Shown one piece after another: positions 9,101 to 10,635 of a stretch of 10,635 nt of DNA (positions are counted from its first letter, which is position 1; each line of letters starts with the position of its first letter). The translations under genes were made by a program, and so were the position numbers. The notes under the pieces were generated by a model. That model had not been told where the DNA came from. It saw nothing but the letters and a program-made list of their open reading frames with translations, and did not search any database. Source of the DNA: Spirogloea muscicola (taxonomy: Eukaryota > Streptophyta > Zygnematophyceae > Spirogloeales > Spirogloeaceae); the NCBI GenBank assembly GCA_009602725.1, contig WELB01000202.1, positions 216,993 through 227,627 of the forward strand, written 5' to 3'.

Positions 9101-10182
9101 AGGCAGATGGCAGGGCACCCCAGAAGTCATGGTTCCAGCCCCAGCCTTGAATCCATGCACCGCTGTCCGCACCTGCAAGCACCGGCCCTCTTGCCCTCAG
9201 TGTCACGAAATGATAGAACAGAGGACAGCCCATCAGGAACATGGGCCTCCAAACACGTGCATTGTGGCGCCTCTGCTCCCTGTACAGAAGGTAGGTCTTG
9301 CTAAAGGAGATAGTTGAGTAGACTGCACCAGCACTGTGGGCCACCGATCACGTATTTGAAAGGTGAACAGACTGAGATTGCTTACCGGCTGCAGCAGCAG
9401 AAATGACTGCTGCCAAATCATCACGACCGCCAACATTCCGAAGGTCCAGCTTGACTAGCTGCGACTAGTTGCAGCGGGGCAATTTCTGACAGCATCTTCC
9501 AAGAGCTTTACGCGCTAGATCGGCATGCAAATCTTGCTACTGCTCTTCAGAGGGCCAGTTTAGGAAGAGCTATGCAATCCAGCGAGCCAATCCAAGTGCC
9601 AGGAGTAGACCGGCGATGTGTTGTCGCTGTGCTAAGTGCTCTCAGCTGACTGCATCAGACATGTGCTACGTCCTGTAGTCGTTGGCTATGCATCTGCTCC
9701 GTATTGGCAGGAGACAGGCTTGCTTGGTCTAGCTTGAGCTGGTAGGGCTATGCTGCTGGCGTGTACCTCGAGGCCACCGCCAAGGAAGTGCAAGTGCGCA
9801 TCGACGAAGCCTGGGGCGACGAAGCGACCATGCAGGTCCACCTTGCGCGTCTGCGGGCCCGCTAGGGCCTGCAGGATGCAGTGCAGAGGGGCAAGGTGGT
9901 GACGGGGGGTGGCATGGCGCTCGCGCGGCAGGGCTGAGTGGCAGCTCGGGACGGGGAGCGTACAGCCAGGGCGGCGCGAGAGCCCAGCGCCTGGATGCGG
10001 CCGGCGCGCACGGCCAGGGCGGCAGCCAGTGGCGCCGCCGGGTCGGCCGTCCAGAAGGTGGCGTTGAAGAAAAGCAGGTCGGGCGGCGGGGCGGCGGCTG
10101 GGCCCCGCAGCGCCAGCAGGAGGAGGCCCGCCAGGGCCGCCGCCAGCGCGGCGGCGAGCGCCGGGCCAGGAGACGGCGCCAT
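6197..10182 (-). CDS. LAF3-like metal-dependent amidohydrolase (Amidohydrolase_3/YtcJ type), 14 exons, complete
   Basis: Members hydrolyse amide or related C-N bonds using metal in a TIM barrel; the substrate here is unknown. The closest plant relative I know is Arabidopsis LAF3, linked to phytochrome A signalling. Exons in order of translation: 10182-9964, 9868-9767, 9458-9386, 9172-9069, 8941-8818, 8689-8495, 8314-8229, 8036-7929, 7779-7684, 7541-7443, 7138-7064, 6955-6824, 6713-6598, 6380-6197. They sum to 1,713 bases, 570 residues; LAF3 is about 575. Residues 8-25 form an Ala/Leu hydrophobic segment, a likely signal peptide or anchor. Ligands: H98 and H100 (DAHLH), K321 (GGVKAFADG, probably the carboxylated lysine), H373 (VHAIGD), H405/H408 (VEHAQHL), D469 (GSDW). 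[10 protein letters not shown] and [10 protein letters not shown] are further family marks. All introns are GT-AG. The ATG context is strong (GCCATGG). It faces the flippase gene tail to tail. Family sure; physiological role uncertain. Confidence 0.94.
7139..7442 (-). other. Amidohydrolase intron 10 (304 bases) with visible branch point
   Basis: The donor is AGA|GTGAGA after the RDRRLR codons and the acceptor ends GTAAAAG before GTA GAG CAT. Joining restores the family's R-[IV]-E-H-A-Q-H-L without gap. The bases before the AG are not a clean pyrimidine tract, but a consensus CTAAC lies at 7175-7171, with its branch A about 33 bases from the splice site. A 67-codon open stretch (7375-7172, - strand) sits inside and resembles no family part I know. 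Confidence 0.75.
8061..8087 (+). repeat. TCA trinucleotide microsatellite in amidohydrolase intron 7
   Basis: Five TCA units, one interrupted unit (TAT) and three more TCA units run from 8061 to 8087. On the coding (-) strand this reads as TGA repeats inside the intron 8228-8037, about 25-50 bases before the acceptor, where a pyrimidine tract would be expected. In one frame it reads as a run of Asp codons, which is not coding. Its length probably varies between strains. Confidence 0.85.
9459..9766 (-). other. Amidohydrolase intron 2 (308 bases)
   Basis: The donor GAG|GTACAC follows the codons for FLGGGLE and the acceptor CGCAG precedes CTA GTC AAG CTG GAC CTT. Together they restore the family's spacing between the HxH strand and the next strand. 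GC content steps down across this intron, from the GC-rich first two exons to the mixed remainder. I see no other feature in it. Confidence 0.8.
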
Positions 10183-10635
10183 GGCTCGGGTGGGGAGAAG
10201 CGGCGGTGCAGCCAGGCACGGCAGCCAAGTGGAAAGCGGGCCGGGGGGGAATGGCTCGTGTCGCCCTCACGTCGCCTTTCCCGGCTCTTCTCGGGACCTT
10301 GTCAGCTCTGTTCTGTTGTGTTGTGGGCCCTGCCTTGCTCCCAGGCTCACGCAGTGCACCACACTTGCGGGCAGGCCGCAAGGAAAGAGGCTTAGCGGCT
10401 CCCGCCCCCAAAGCCAGCCCGAAAGCGATGGAGGGAGAAGGCGCGCGGGGCGCATGAATTGAAAGGGAGGCCAATTCAAGCCAATACATTGTTCAGGCAG
10501 AGTCGCGTGCAGACTAAACAATGCTACATAATACGGAGACCTAATCTAAGGTACCTAAGATGACATTAGTACCCACGGGTGAGCACAAACAAATCTGACA
10601 AGCTAACTTGGGGAGCTGGAGCGCCGCCACGAAAG
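10183..10635 (-). promoter_or_regulatory. 5' flank and presumed promoter/5' UTR of the amidohydrolase gene
   Basis: The first 270 bases upstream of the ATG are very GC-rich and the next 150 are AT-richer, a change that often marks the shift from 5' UTR/core promoter to upstream DNA. No clear TATA box is visible on the - strand. Open frames on either strand here match no family I know and look like by-products of GC-rich sequence. The transcription start cannot be placed from sequence alone. Confidence 0.4.
10471..10485. promoter_or_regulatory. Pair of CCAAT boxes, one helical turn apart
   Basis: CCAAT occurs at 10471-10475 and 10481-10485, exactly 10 bases apart, about 290-300 bases upstream of the amidohydrolase ATG. 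NF-Y binds CCAAT in either orientation. Distance and pairing fit a promoter role, but two such pentamers can arise by chance and no binding evidence exists here. Confidence 0.35.

Noticed and set aside
51-10182. A functional gene cluster linking the flippase and amidohydrolase.
   Set aside because: The genes are convergent, with separate promoters at opposite ends, and no known pathway joins them. Proximity alone is not evidence.
6197-10182. Horizontal transfer of the amidohydrolase from bacteria.
   Set aside because: Thirteen introns, typical eukaryotic splice sites and closest resemblance to plant LAF3 argue against a recent transfer. An ancient one cannot be judged from this window.
10206-10457. 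A + strand open frame of 83 codons upstream of the amidohydrolase.
   Set aside because: It is GC-rich shadow sequence with no recognisable motif, overlapping the presumed promoter/5' UTR on the opposite strand.
9686-10489. Long - strand open frame of 267 codons containing the [10 protein letters not shown] motif.
   Set aside because: Only its 9868-9767 part is an exon. The rest is promoter, intron 1 or exon 1 in the wrong frame; the true start is the ATG at 10182 with intron 9963-9869.

Overview
The window looks like nuclear DNA from a photosynthetic eukaryote, most likely a green alga or a relative near the base of the plant lineage. It holds two intron-dense protein-coding genes, mostly with GT-AG introns of about 95-570 bases. 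Both products look closest to land-plant families: ALA-type P4 flippases and LAF3-type amidohydrolases. There are no bacterial operon features, and I recognise no tRNA, rRNA, CRISPR array or complete mobile element. Species assignment is inference only; the comparison with plant proteins is from memory of the families, not from a search.

Layout: from about 51 (or 9) to 5953 on the + strand lies a complete P4-type ATPase (aminophospholipid flippase). I reconstructed 11 exons whose lengths sum to an in-frame 3,666 bases (1,221 residues plus stop). All catalytic P-type ATPase motifs are intact. A 243-base intergenic stretch (5954-6196) separates it, tail to tail, from the second gene. On the - strand, from 10182 down to 6197, lies a complete LAF3-like amidohydrolase (Amidohydrolase_3/YtcJ type). 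It has 14 exons summing to 1,713 bases (570 residues plus stop), with all expected metal ligands. From 10183 to 10635 lie the upstream flank and presumed promoter of this second gene, with a pair of CCAAT boxes.

The two genes are convergent and there is no evidence that they act in one pathway. The flippase should act in membranes of the secretory pathway or plasma membrane with a CDC50/ALIS-type partner. The amidohydrolase has an N-terminal hydrophobic segment suggesting membrane or lumenal placement, and its substrate is unknown. The most notable sequence-level observations are a non-canonical GC-AG intron right after the flippase's GDGAND exon and a strong mirror-image GC gradient, GC-rich at both 5' ends and near 47-55% toward the shared 3' ends. 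Others are a C-homopolymer region that makes the flippase start ambiguous, tandem in-frame splice acceptors in the amidohydrolase, and a 23-base tandem duplication in a flippase intron. I did not find evidence of a wholly new biological system.
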